From Ovis canadensis (lineage: Eukaryota; Chordata; Mammalia; Artiodactyla; Bovidae), in contig NC_091255.1 of assembly GCF_042477335.2 (NCBI RefSeq), positions 40,030,501 to 40,094,500 of the forward strand: 64,000 nucleotides of DNA, in the 5' to 3' direction. Position numbers and translations under genes: made by a program. The notes beneath the pieces are model-generated. The model was given only the letters and a program-made list of their open reading frames with translations, did not search any database and was not told the origin of the DNA. Positions 53,297 to 62,399 of the stretch are shown in pieces (positions within the stretch are counted from its first letter, which is position 1; every line of letters starts with the position of its first letter).

Positions 53297-53709
53297 TATG
53301 CAACAACTCTTGATTCTGTTATTTTCAATTGCAAGTGGGATGCTTATGAAGAAGATAAGCTGTATGCTAGGCCATGAAGTAAATCTCAATAAATTTGAAA
53401 AGATTAGAATCTTGCAAATAAAATTTTATGATCCAAGTGGAATTAAATTAGAATCAGTAACATTTAGGTACCAAGAAAAGTTTCAAACTACTTTGAAATT
53501 AAGCACACTTACTTCTAAGTAATTCATGGATCACAGAAGAAATCACAAGATAAATCAGAAAACATTTCAAAGTAAATTACATTACAAACATGACATGTGT
53601 TTGTGGGACACAGCTAAGGCAGTGTTTAAAGAGAACTTAATAGGTTCAAATCTTTATATTAGAAGAGAAGCAAGATCTAAAACCATGAATCTAGTTCTGT
53701 CTTAAGAAG

Positions 53710-54023
53710 TTACGGGAGCTTCCCTGATGGTCTCGTTGTTGGAAATCCACTTGCCAATGCCGAGATGTGCTTGATCCCTGGTCGGGGAAGATTCCACATG
53801 CCGCGGATCAACTAAGTCCATGCACCACAACTATTGAGCCCATACTCTCGAGCCACAACTGCTGAAACCCGTGTGCCTGGAGCCCATGCTCTGCAAAGAG
53901 GAGCCGCCACACCGAGAAGCCCTTGCACTGCAGCGAAGAGTAGCCCCTGCTTGCTGCAGCTGGAGGATGTCTGCACACAGCAGCAAAGACCCTGTGCAGC
54001 CAGAAATAAACGAAATAAACAAA
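53710..54023 (+). mobile_element. CHR: CHR SINE, full length, inside L1
   Basis: GGGAGCTTCCCTGATGGTCT, TCCCTGGTCGGGGAAGATTC, CTGAAACCCGTGTGCCTGGA, GAGGAGCCGCCACACCGAGA, ending AATAAACGAAATAAACAAA. TSD TCTTAAGAAG at 53700-53709 versus TCTTAAAAAG at 54024-54033 (9/10). The 163-codon minus frame (53808-54299) is its antisense shadow. Confidence 0.95.
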
Positions 54024-54172
54024 TCTTAAAAAGAGAAACTGTGAAAAGGAGAACAAATTGCACCCTGAGTAAGTAGTAAGACTAAAATAATGAAGACAGA
54101 ATTCAGTAAAGTAGAAAGAATACAGAAAATCAGCAAATACTTGGTTATTTGATACTTTCATATCACAAAGAC

Positions 54173-54317
54173 CCAGGTTTGATCCCTGGGTTGGGAAGAT
54201 CCCCTGGAGACGTATTCTTGCCTGGAGAATCTCACCGACACAGGAACCTGGCGGTCTATGGTCCATGGGGTCACAAAAGAGTAGGACATGACTTAACAAC
54301 TTTCACCTTCATTTCCT
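54173..54317 (+). mobile_element. Bov-tA: 5'-truncated Bov-tA inside L1
   Basis: Begins at the B box (CCAGGTTTGATCCCTGGG) and also lacks part of the next segment (GGAGACGTATTCTTGCC). Exact 12-bp TSD TATCACAAAGAC at 54161-54172 and 54318-54329. Confidence 0.96.
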
Positions 54318-54487
54318 TATCACAAAGACATATGTAGAATTATTAATTGTTAATAATTTAAAAGACACTCAAATGTAAAAATGGGCAAACGTCGTGAAGA
54401 AAACTTCACAAAAGAAGACAGATAAGAGCATCAGGAAAATACAAATTAAACCTGCAGTGTGATACCACTTCACATCCACTAGAATGG

Positions 54488-54603
54488 TGGTGCTGTTTAG
54501 TCACTAAGACATGTCCACCTCATGGACGGTAGCCCACCAGGCTCCTCTGTCCATGGGATTTCCCAGGCAGGAATACTGGAGTGGCTTGCCATTTCCTTCT
54601 GCA
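54488..54603 (-). mobile_element. Bov-A: Bov-A monomer inside L1
   Basis: Reverse BovB-derived unit TGGTGCTGTTTAGTCACTAA to GCCATTTCCTTCTGCA, lacking a tRNA head and with a small deletion after CATGTCCACC. TSD ATCCACTAGAATGG at 54474-54487 versus ATCCACGAGAATGG at 54604-54617 (13/14). Confidence 0.95.
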
Positions 54604-54827
54604 ATCCACGAGAATGGTTCATATTAAAATGACTGTCAACCACATACATTGGTGAAGAGGTGAAGCAACTTTTACTCTGATGCTTACTGGTGGGGTTAAA
54701 ATGATTAAAACTAGTTCAGAAAACATGTTTGAAGTCATGTATCTAACCTCTGACCCGGCAGTTTGACTCTGAGGTATTTACCCAAGAGATGTCAAAACAT
54801 ATGTCCACAAAAAGACTTTACCAGGTC

Positions 54828-55175
54828 AAGGAACTCTTTCCACATCTGCTGTTGGTATTGGGGGTTGATGGCTCACAGCTGCTCCCTCTCAAGAGACTTG
54901 TCCTCAGCTGATTGGTGCCATCTCATTCAAGAAGTTATACCCCCACACTCCAAGGGGTCAGCACAACTGATGACTGATACAGGGTACAGAAGGCAGCCCT
55001 CTTGTCTCAAGGATAATCCAAGACTTGACCTAAGGCCTCATTCTTACTCTGCTCCCTCTGTCCCTTATATGTTTCACCTTGAGAGCACCTGAAATAAATT
55101 ATCTCCACCAGAATCCAGGTATCAGGCTCTGCCTCTGGGACCTAACCTAGAATAGCAGGTCACAACTCCGAGAAT
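54828..55175. repeat. LTR-like insertion in L1 (possible solo LTR relic)
   Basis: A ~350-base block between two colinear L1 segments that is not L1. It contains CTGTCCCTTATATGTTTCAC, GAAATAAATTATCTCCACC (AATAAA signal) and CAGGCTCTGCCTCTGGGACC, a layout reminiscent of mammalian ERV/MaLR LTR 3' parts. No internal retroviral genes. Strand, ends and family are uncertain. Confidence 0.45.
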
Positions 55176-55193
55176 TTCTTGTACAAAAATGTT

Positions 55194-55396
55194 TTGTTTT
55201 TGTTGTTTAGTCACTAAGTTGTATCCAATTCTTTTGTGAACCCATGTACTGCAGCCCACCAGGCTCCTCTGTCAATGGAATTTCCCAAGCAAGAATACTG
55301 AAGTGGGTTGCCATTTTCTTCTCCAGGCCATCTACCTGACCCAGGTATTGAACCCACTTCCCTGTATTGGCAGGTGTTCTTTACCACTGAGCCACC
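55194..55396 (-). mobile_element. Bov-tA: Bov-tA SINE inside L1
   Basis: Reverse copy: TTGTTTAGTCACTAAGTTGT to TTTACCACTGAGCCACC. Short exact TSD AATGTT at 55188-55193 and 55397-55402. L1 sequence continues with TTCATAGAAGCTTTATTTGT. Confidence 0.93.
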
Positions 55397-55769
55397 AATG
55401 TTCATAGAAGCTTTATTTGTATAAACCCCAAATTGGGAGGGGCAAAAACCTACACATGTCCACTGACTGCAGAATGGGTAAATAAACTGTGGTATATCTT
55501 ATTAAATAGAATTGAACTGAGTTCTATAGAAGACGATAGAGCAGACTTGAATGGAATGGAATTCTGCTTACAGAACTGAATATCACTCAGCCCTCAAAAC
55601 GAATGAACTACTGATACACACAATAACGTGGATGATTCTCAGAGACAAAAACACTGCAACAAAGCAGGTTCATGGGACACAAGGTTAATCCACAGTCGGG
55701 AAGTGTATCAATTTAATGCCCCCAAGGGAAAGCTGTTGGGATCATCTCAATAGTTTCCACATCTATTAG

Positions 55770-55968
55770 TGATTAAGATGCAGGATGCAGGATGCTTGGG
55801 GCTGGTGCACAGGGATGATCCGGAGGGATAATGTGGGGTGGGGAGTGGGAGAGGGGTTCATGTGTGGGAGTTCATGTACACCCGTGGCGGATTCATGTCA
55901 ATGTATGCCAAAACCAATACAGTATTGTAAAGTAAAATAAAGTAAAAATAAAAATTAAAAAAAATGTA
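55770..55968 (+). mobile_element. Young-type L1 3' UTR, 5' truncated
   Basis: GATGCAGGATGCAGGATGCT, GGTGCACAGGGATGATCCGG, GTACACCCGTGGCGGATTCA, GTATTGTAAAGTAAAATAAA and an A-rich tail. Same subfamily as 44231-44538, with a duplicated GATGCAG at its start. The TSD was not resolved. Confidence 0.9.
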
Positions 55969-56023
55969 CTGGTAAAATAAGAAGAGATGATACTGAATTC
56001 TTTTCTCTCCTCCCTTCCAAATG

Positions 56024-56055
56024 AATATATATATATGTATGTATGTATACACACT

Positions 56056-56086
<31 letters not shown>

Positions 56087-56088
56087 TT
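56024..56088. repeat. Compound (AT)n-(GTAT)n-(CA)n microsatellite
   Basis: ATATATATATAT, then GTATGTATGTATAC, then a (CA)n run at about 56047-56082 (interrupted once by CTC), ending ATATAT. It directly abuts the BovB 3' tail and is a candidate length polymorphism. Confidence 0.95.
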
Positions 56089-57105
56089 CAGTTCAGTTCA
56101 GTTCAGTTCAGTCCCTCAGTCGTGTCCGACTCTTTGTGACCCCATGAATCGCAGCACGCCAGGCCTCCCTGTCCATCACCAACTCTCGGAGTTCACTCAG
56201 ACTCATGACCATTGAGTCAGTGATGCCATCCAGCCATCTTATCCTCTGTCGTCCCCTTCTCCTCCTGCCCCTAATCCCTCCCAGCATCACAGTCTTTTCC
56301 AATGAGTCAGCTCTTCTCATGAGGTGGCCAAAGTACTGGAGTTTCAGCTTTAGCATCATTCCTTCCAAAGAAATCCCAGGGTTGATCTCCTTCAGAATGG
56401 ACTGGTTGGATCTCCTTGCAGTCCAAGGGACTCTCAAGAGTCTTCTCCAACACCACAGTTCAAAAGCATCAATTCTTTGGTGCTCAGCCTTCTTCACAGT
56501 CCAACTGTTACATCCATATATGACCACAGGAAAACCCATAGCCTTGACTAGATGGACCTTAGTTGGCAAAGTAATGTCTCTGTTTTTGAATATACTATCT
56601 AGGTTGGTCATAACTTTTCTTCCAAGGAGTAAGCGTCTTTTAATTTCATGGCTGCAGTCACCATCTGCAGTGATTTTGGAGCCCAGGAAAATAAAGTCTG
56701 ACGCTGTTTCCACTGTTTCCCCATCTATTTCCCATGAAGTGATGGGACCGGATGCCATGATCTTCGTTTTCTGAATGTTGAGCTTTAAGCCAACTTTTTC
56801 ACTCTCCTCTTTCACTTTCATCAAGAGGCTTTTTAGTTCCTCTTCTCTTTCTGCCATAAGGGTGGTGTCATCTGCATATCTGAGGTGATTGATATTTCTC
56901 CCGGCAATCTTGATTCCAGCTTGTGCTTCTTCCAGCCCAGCGTTTCTCATGATGTACTCTGCATATAAGTTAAATAAGCAGAGTGACAATATATAGCCTT
57001 GATGCACTCCTTTTTCCTATTTGGAACCAGTCTGTTGTTCCATGTCCAGTTCTAACTGTTGCTTCCTGGCCTGCATACAGATTTCTCAAGAGGCAGGTCA
57101 CGTAG
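56089..57105 (-). mobile_element. BovB: BovB LINE, 5' truncated, (TTCAG)n tail
   Basis: Reverse BovB. The 3' terminal TTCAG repeats (five units at about 56089-56112) are the BovB-type short tail repeat rather than poly(A). The body extends to the RT N-terminal part (AGGCAGGTCACGTAGTATTG at about 57090). About 1 kb, the best-preserved BovB coding piece in the window. Confidence 0.97.
56108..57105 (-). pseudogene. BovB reverse transcriptase C-terminal half, 299 codons open
   Basis: One uninterrupted frame (56108-57007) covers RT from just before motif B through YADD (near 56870-56882) to the normal C-terminus of the ORF. A fifth A in an A4 run (57011-57015 on the plus strand) shifts the frame upstream, and the rest of the ORF is absent by 5' truncation. 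No start, so not functional, but little internal decay. Confidence 0.93.
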
Positions 57106-57200
57106 TATTGACCAAAAACTTCATTCCAGTTTTTCTGTAACATTGTGCTATATATACCATATATTATATAATTGTATTTGTGGTCTGACTAAGTTTTCAG

Positions 57201-57700
57201 CTTTTTTTTTTTTTTTAATTGCAGTATAGTTGCTTGGTGGCTCAGTGGTAAAGAATCCACCTGCCAAAGAAGAAGATGCGGGTTTGATCCCTGGTTCAGG
57301 AAGATCCCCTGGAGAAGGGAATGGCAACCCACTCCAGTAGTGTTGCCTGGAGAATCCCATGGATAGAGGAGCCTGGCAGGCTACAGTCCATGGGGTAGCA
57401 AAGAGTCGGCCGTGACTTGGTGACTAAACAGCAACAGTTGATTTACAATGCTGTGTTAGTTTCAGGTGTTTAGCATGGTGATTTGGTTCTACACATATTC
57501 CTTTTCAGATTCTTTTCCCTTCTAGGTTATTAAAAAATATTGAGCATAGTTCCCTGTGCTATACAATAAGTCCTTGCTTATTGTCTATTTTGTATAGTGT
57601 GTATATGTTAATCCCAACCTCCTAATTTATCCCTCCCCAACTCCTTTCCCCTTTGGTAACCATAGTTTGCTTTCAATGTTTCAATTTCTCTTGAGTAAAT
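57201..57700 (-). mobile_element. L1 3' UTR with T16 tail, split by Bov-tA
   Basis: Starts with a T-run (57201-57216, reverse of the A-tail), AATTGCAGTATAGTTG, then after the SINE ATTTACAATGCTGTGTTAGT, ATTGAGCATAGTTCCCTGTG, TTAATCCCAACCTCCTAATT. The intact tail marks a complete 3' end. Confidence 0.92.
57233..57435 (+). mobile_element. Bov-tA: Bov-tA SINE inside L1
   Basis: CTTGGTGGCTCAGTGGTAAA to GTGACTTGGTGACTAAACAG; the first ~10 head bases are missing. Short exact TSD AGTTG at 57228-57232 and 57436-57440. Confidence 0.93.
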
Positions 57701-57779
57701 TTTCCTAATATGTGCGATTTTTTTTCACACATCTGCTTCACTAAGCTTTAATTTTTTATATTTTTTTAGTATGAGTGCT

Positions 57780-58815
57780 TCACTTCCTAAATCAATTATT
57801 TTAACCTTCTTTCCAGTATATTACCCATTTAATTTAGATGTTAATATTTAAATTTTTGTCTACATTTTTTCTATTATTACATCCTTTCTTACTAATAATT
57901 ATAACTCTCTTTTTGGGGAATTTTGGTTGGAATAAGCAGAACTTTACCAATTTTACTTACTTTTTTTACCAGCCTTAATTATTGATTTCATTTTCTTTTT
58001 AAATATTATTTTTTTCAGATTTTATATTCAATAATTTTTCTCTTACATTTTGTAGCTTCATTGCCCAATTTCCATCTTATTAACTTGATCATTTAATTTA
58101 GTTTTCCTTATTCTTTCTTGAAATGAAAGCATTTAATCTATGATTTACCTCTGACTATGGTTTTGACAAAATTTTGAGGTTTTATAAGTAACGTTCTCTG
58201 TTTTATTTTCGCTCAAAAGTTCTCTCAGTGAATTCTTCCTATCCTCTTTGCACAATATCTATAGGACAATATTAGCTTCATTTCCCCCATTTCTAAGTAT
58301 TTAAGATTTTGTTGTTATTGCTACATTTTGTCAATTTCAAGTTTTATTGCATTGTAACCACATAAGATAGCCCTTACAGTCTTTTCCTTTTAGAAATCTT
58401 CGAAGGTTTTTGCATTGTAGATTTTGATCAATTTTTAAATTCCCCCCAGGGATTTGTAAAGAATATGTATTCTCTGTTGGTTAAAAAATTTGACATATCT
58501 AGTAAATCAACCTTATTTCTTTTATTATCCAATTATGCATGTTATGTCTACTTGACCAAATCTGGTGTGTTAGAATCATCAGTGTTCATATTTCTGTTAA
58601 TGCTGTTTCCACTTTTGAGAATTTTTACTCTATATATTGTGAAGATAGTTCATTTGACAGATAAAGTTTCATGCAATTGTATCTTTATTGAGGTTGGGAA
58701 TTATTATCAAGCTGAAATGAGTTATTTCCTCTTTAACACATTTTGCCCTGTATTTAATGCTAATGGTAATGTTGTCACTTTGTTTTCTTTTTTGCTCGAA
58801 CTTACCTAATATGTA
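57780..58815 (-). mobile_element. Old L1 ORF2 fragment (endonuclease region)
   Basis: Reverse L1 order: TTGCATTGTAACCACATAAG, TAAAGAATATGTATTCTCTG, TGACATATCTAGTAAATCAA, GGTGTGTTAGAATCATCAGT, CATTTGACAGATAAAGTTTC. Strongly diverged. The 114-codon plus frame (58465-58809) is antisense and not a gene. Confidence 0.65.
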
Positions 58816-58984
58816 CATTTATATAACCATGCATATTATATTACCATTAGCATTAAACATATATATACATATATATGTGAGTGTGCATGTATATAACTTT
58901 TTTCTGTGAATTTGCTTTGGGTATATGTTTCTTACATTCATCACATAGCTGAAATTCTTAAATATGATTATGGTTTTAAAAATG
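58816..58984. other. AT-rich spacer with TATA-type run
   Basis: An ACATATATATACATATATATG stretch at about 58858-58878 between two L1 relics, possibly degenerate L1 or microsatellite. Confidence 0.5.
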
Positions 58985-59425
58985 TTTTGAAATAATTTTA
59001 GATTAAGAGAAGATTCAAAGAGGTCACAGAGAGTTCCTATTCATTCTTTACCCAGCTTCCGCTAATCTTACCATCTTAAATAACCATGGTTGGCACAGCA
59101 CTATTAACTAAAGTAATACTTAATCAGGGTCCCACCAGTTCTCCCACGAATGTTCTGTCTTGTTTCTGGATCTCATCCAGGACACTTAGTTGTCCTGTTT
59201 CCTTGGTCTCCCCAATCTGTGACCATTTCCTCATCTTTCTTTGTTTTTTCATATCAGCACTTTCAAAGAACACTCCTCAGGTACTTTGTGGAATTTTCCT
59301 CAGTTTAGGTTTGTCTCATGTTTTCTGATGATGACATTGAGCTTACAGATTTTGTGGGGATAATATTATGGAGATGGTGTCTACTCATCACATGTGATTC
59401 AGAAAGTACATGGTATCAATGTGAC

Positions 59426-59629
59426 TTGTGACGTGAACATCAGTCAGTCATGTCTGACTCTTTGTGACCCCATACGTACTATAGTATACAGTCCATGGAA
59501 TTCTCCAGGCCAGAATATTGGAGTAGGTAGCCTTTCCCTTCTCCAGGGGATCTTCCCAACCCAAGGATCAAACCCAGGTCTTCTGCATTGCAGGCAGATG
59601 CTTTACCAGCTGAGCCACAAGGGAAGCCC
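59426..59629 (-). mobile_element. Bov-tA: Bov-tA SINE inside old L1
   Basis: Reverse copy: ATCAGTCAGTCATGTCTGAC to GAGCCACAAGGGAAGCCC. Exact 11-bp TSD TATCAATGTGA at 59414-59424 and 59630-59640. Confidence 0.96.
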
Positions 59630-60057
59630 TATCAATGTGATTTAGTTGGTGATATTATACCTGCTAAAAAGGATGTCTGCCAGGTTCTGAACTAGAAATC
59701 ATTAATTTCCCTTTGTATATGCTATTACTAGAAAGAGTCACTAAGTCCAGCTCAGATTCAAGGGGGAGGGAAGTGAAGATTCATCTTTGAAGGTGGAGTC
59801 ATCATTTGCAGGTATAAACTAAAGTCACTACAGTAAATAACAATAAAGTGAGAAGAACTTGGAGGTGATGCAAATATTCTATTTTAAAAATTGCTTAAGG
59901 TTTCACTCACTAATTTTAGCATTCTTCAGTGGATCTTGCCCGCAGCAATTCCTGTGGCATTCTGATTGTGATATTTCAATCCCCTCATTCCTTCTGCATT
60001 TATTAACTGGAATTCTTCTGTAAGGAATATTTGTTCCTTCTTCTCTAATTATAGTGA

Positions 60058-60138
60058 GGGGCAGGGGAGCCTGGTGTGCTGCAGTCCATGGGGTTGCAAA
60101 GAGTCAGGCACGACTTAGTGGCTGAACAAAAACAAACC
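60058..60138 (+). mobile_element. Bov-tA/BovB 3' end fragment
   Basis: GGGGAGCCTGGTGTGCTGCA to GTCAGGCACGACTTAGTGGC, TGAACAAAAACAAA. An ~80-base 3' piece. The ...GGCTGAACAA end fits both Bov-tA and older BovB 3' ends, so the source is ambiguous. Confidence 0.85.
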
Positions 60139-60319
60139 TCTTATTATTCATTTATTCAATTGGCTCTTTATATCAGTATGGACTTGAGGATATTTTTGTT
60201 ATTCTTCGGGTTATAACCCAACACTAAATGCTCTCATTGTTTGTTTTGTTGTTCATCTTGTTCCAGCTTGGTCAATGGGCTCTCTTCTGGTTTAACTACC
60301 ATGTCTTTTTGACCTGCCT

Positions 60320-60379
60320 TATCTATCTATACATCCATCCATTCTTCCATCCTTCCATCCATCCATCCATCTATCTATT
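60320..60379. repeat. (ATCT/ATCC)n microsatellite
   Basis: TATCTATCTATACATCCATC, then ATTCTTCCATCCTTCC, then (ATCC)n and (ATCT)n: an imperfect tetranucleotide array within the old L1. Confidence 0.93.
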
Positions 60380-60478
60380 TGTACTTTATTGCTTTCTGGT
60401 ACTATGTTACCCTCCAGGTTCATCTTGTATTTCCCCTGTTTCAGCCTGAGAATCAGACCCCACCCTCCCCCACCTCTA

Positions 60479-60688
60479 TATGCGCTTAGTTGCTCAGTCA
60501 TGTCCAACTCTTTGAGACCCCACAGACTGCAGCCTGCCAGGCTCCTCTGTCCATGGGGATTCTCCAGGCAAGAATACTGGAGAGGGTTGCCATGCCCTCC
60601 TCCAGGGGATCTTCCCAATCCAGGAATAGAACCCAGGTCTCCTGCATTGCAGGTGGATTCTTTACTGATTGAGCCACCAGGGAAGCCC
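60479..60688 (-). mobile_element. Bov-tA: Bov-tA SINE
   Basis: Reverse copy: TATGCGCTTAGTTGCTCAGT to GAGCCACCAGGGAAGCCCC. Full length with good A-box side (GATTGAGCCACCAGGG). TSD unclear. Confidence 0.95.
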
Positions 60689-61504
60689 CTTATAATTATC
60701 AGGAAGATGGAAATCAAAGCTAGAATCAACTATTGCCCAAGAAGTTTTCAAGTGGTCCCTGAGGTACAATTGTTCCTTTGAAAACCTCGATGAATGCCAG
60801 GGAGCTAAATCTGGCCCTGCTGACGTCATCCAGCTGAGTTTACACAAACGGGAGCTGATAACCACAGCTAAAATTAGGGTAGCTGTGAACGACATTACTG
60901 ATGTCAGACAGAGGCAGTAAGCAGTTCTTAATCTGAGGATGGGATGGAAAGCTGGGTGGTATTTTGGTCTCATTACAACAGCTGAGTCAATGTCGGTACA
61001 AAATGCTGGTTGGACAGTGGTGGTGAGGCGGGCTCTTCTACCCCAGGCAGACACAGTGGAGACAGTGTGCTTCTAGGGGTTGACCAGGATAGCTTTGTAC
61101 TTGTGAGCCTGTGTGCCCCCCTCTGGCAATGCCAAACGCCTCCTACGTCTGAGCCTCCCTTACCTACTCCTGTTGCTCATCTTTGCTCACTACTCTCAGC
61201 GTCCTGGTCCTGATCCTGATCCAGGAACTCAGCGTGCACTATGAATTGTGGGTCTGAAAAGGAGAGTAGTGCTGGCAGGAGATTACGACCGAGGCTGCTG
61301 GTTTCAATTCAGCTGTGCGTCACAGGGTTGTTCTAGAGCAGGACTGAGTGGGTAAGAGATTTCATTGTGTACGCGATGGGACTTTGGATCCACAGCCTCC
61401 GAACAGGCAGGTCCTTCTCGGCTTCTCCAGTTTGGGGAACTCAGATTCCTCAAAGCACATCTGGAAGCTTTTACTACATTTGTCTGTACCCTGGTATGCA
61501 CCCC
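60689..61504. other. Non-repetitive segment with CRE- and AP-1-like motifs
   Basis: No repeat recognised. Contains a perfect palindromic CRE, TGACGTCA, at 60821-60828, an adjacent CAGCTG E-box (60831-60836), and a consensus AP-1 site TGAGTCA at 60983-60989 next to another CAGCTG. Whether this is a regulatory element is untested; such motifs also occur by chance. Frames at 60662-61054 (minus) and 61010-61213 (plus) have no domain. Confidence 0.4.
60821..60828. promoter_or_regulatory. CRE-like palindrome (possible CREB/ATF site)
   Basis: TGACGTCA, the full 8-base CRE consensus, in non-repetitive DNA within GCTGACGTCATCCAGCTGAG. The CpG is retained despite general CpG loss. No adjacent gene or promoter is visible, so function is only a possibility. 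Confidence 0.35.
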
Positions 61505-61690
61505 TGCAAGAGACTGCTTTGAGATCAGGAAGTCTAGGTTTGGGTCCTGGAGCTTCCTCTATGAGGTCTGAGAAGATTCTTCCATCTCTTCAGTGTAGAA
61601 TAGGGACCATAAACTTGGTCTTACCCCCATAAAGGGCTGTTCGGAGGCTCAAATGGGAGACAGAACGTGTGCATATGTGTGGCACTCACC
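61505..61690 (+). mobile_element. MIR: MIR SINE
   Basis: AAGTCTAGGTTTGGGTCCTG, GAGGTCTGAGAAGATTCTTC, CTTCAGTGTAGAATAGGGAC, CGGAGGCTCAAATGGGAGAC: sense MIR order from the tRNA-related part to beyond the core. Confidence 0.75.
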
Positions 61691-61764
61691 TGTCCTGACC
61701 ATGGGACAGGATGGTGCCCGAGTTCAGGAAACAGCCACTGGGCTCTGACCACAGGATGAGGATC

Positions 61765-61925
61765 CCCACATTGACCCCGGCAAGTGTGTACTTGGAAAGC
61801 TGCTTAATCACCATGCCTCAGTATCCTAGGAAGGGAACACTGCCAGTCCTTGCCCTAAAGCCGTGTTGCAAAGTTAATGTATGTAAATCATATTTGTGTC
61901 TGGCATAGAGCAAGTGTAATTAAAC
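61765..61925 (+). mobile_element. MIR: MIR SINE (second copy)
   Basis: GTGTGTACTTGGAAAGCTGC, TTAATCACCATGCCTCAGTA, AGTTAATGTATGTAAATCAT and GTCTGGCATAGAGCAAGTGT follow sense MIR from core to 3' end. Tandem with the MIR at 61505; possibly one disrupted element. Confidence 0.65.
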
Positions 61926-61958
61926 AGACCTTATTGACTGGTGCTATCATCTAGCCCT

Positions 61959-62177
61959 CAGGCTTCTCAAGTGGCTCAGTGGTAAAGAGTCGACCTGCCA
62001 ATACAAGAGATGCAGGAGATATGGGTTCGATCCCTGGATCAGGAAGATCCCCTGGAGACTGAAATGGCAACCCACTCCAGTATTCTCACCTAGGAAACCC
62101 CATGGACAGAGGAGCCTGGTGGGCTGCCTTGGGGTCACAAAGGGTTGGAAGCGACTAAGCAACTGGGTATGAGCACA
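61959..62177 (+). mobile_element. Bov-tA: Bov-tA SINE
   Basis: CAGGCTTCTCAAGTGGCTCA to GGAAGCGACTAAGCAACTGG, B box GGGTTCGATCCCTGG at consensus. TSD TCATCTAGCCCT at 61947-61958 versus TTATCCAGCCCT at 62178-62189 (10/12). Confidence 0.95.
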
Positions 62178-62189
62178 TTATCCAGCCCT

Positions 62190-62399
62190 ATAGGGTTCCT
62201 GTATCTATTGCACAACATGAACTTTCAGAAAGGTTCCTCCTGGGTCTTTCCAGGCTAATCGGAAGAAAGCCACAAAGCCACCCTCTGACCACCCGCATGA
62301 CATGTGTACCTTCATGGATCTTGCCTTATTTTCTGTTCAGTGCACCACACAGCTGGTTTGCAATCACAGTAGTGTTTTAAAACTGAAACGGGTATTTAA
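62190..62399. other. Unassigned DNA
   Basis: Short non-repetitive interval with no recognised feature. Confidence 0.45.

Larger units (their letters stand above)
52540..54130 (+). pseudogene. Decayed L1 ORF2 endonuclease region
   Basis: Reads as the L1 ORF2 N-terminal endonuclease and downstream part (TLNVNG-type start at about 52549, MLGHE-type block at 53360), broken by many stops and by two SINE inserts. The 164-codon frame at 53028-53522 is a fusion of Bov-tA and this L1 sequence, not a gene. Confidence 0.8.
51290..55690 (+). mobile_element. Old L1 (L1M-type) hosting seven later insertions
   Basis: Colinear L1 blocks: GGATGAAATAAAGACAGATG (51849), CAATACCTACATTAAATGTA (52540), GGAGTGACAATACTAATGCC (52730), GCTGTATGCTAGGCCATGAA (53358), CTTAATAGGTTCAAATCTTT (53636), then after a jump GATACCACTTCACATCCACT (54461), ACCCAAGAGATGTCAAAACA (54780) and CTCAGCCCTCAAAACGAATG (55589). 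The RT region is missing around 54150-54330. Inserts are listed separately. Confidence 0.82.
58985..60478 (-). mobile_element. Old L1 (L1M-type) 3' region with three inserts
   Basis: Colinear reverse L1M 3' sequence: TCACAGAGAGTTCCTATTCA, TACCATCTTAAATAACCATG, CCAATCTGTGACCATTTCCT, GAAAGAGTCACTAAGTCCAG, AACTGGAATTCTTCTGTAAG, TTATATCAGTATGGACTTGA, CATCTTGTTCCAGCTTGGTC. Interrupted by a Bov-tA (59426), a Bov-A piece (60058) and (CCAT)n (60320). Confidence 0.75.

Noticed and set aside
53028..53522. 164-codon plus-strand open frame
   Set aside because: Chance fusion of L1 ORF2 remnant, Bov-tA and L1 again; no independent gene.
53808..54299. 163-codon minus-strand open frame
   Set aside because: Antisense of the CHR SINE (53710-54023) continuing into L1 and a truncated Bov-tA; a mixture of repeats.
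56205..56774. 189-codon plus-strand open frame
   Set aside because: Antisense shadow of the BovB reverse transcriptase frame at 56108-57007 on the minus strand.
60319..61054. Three 130-136-codon frames (60319-60729 minus, 60389-60781 plus, 60662-61054 minus)
   Set aside because: The first two run through the Bov-tA at 60479-60688 and the third through unique DNA ending at the SINE edge; none has a domain or coding bias visible by eye.
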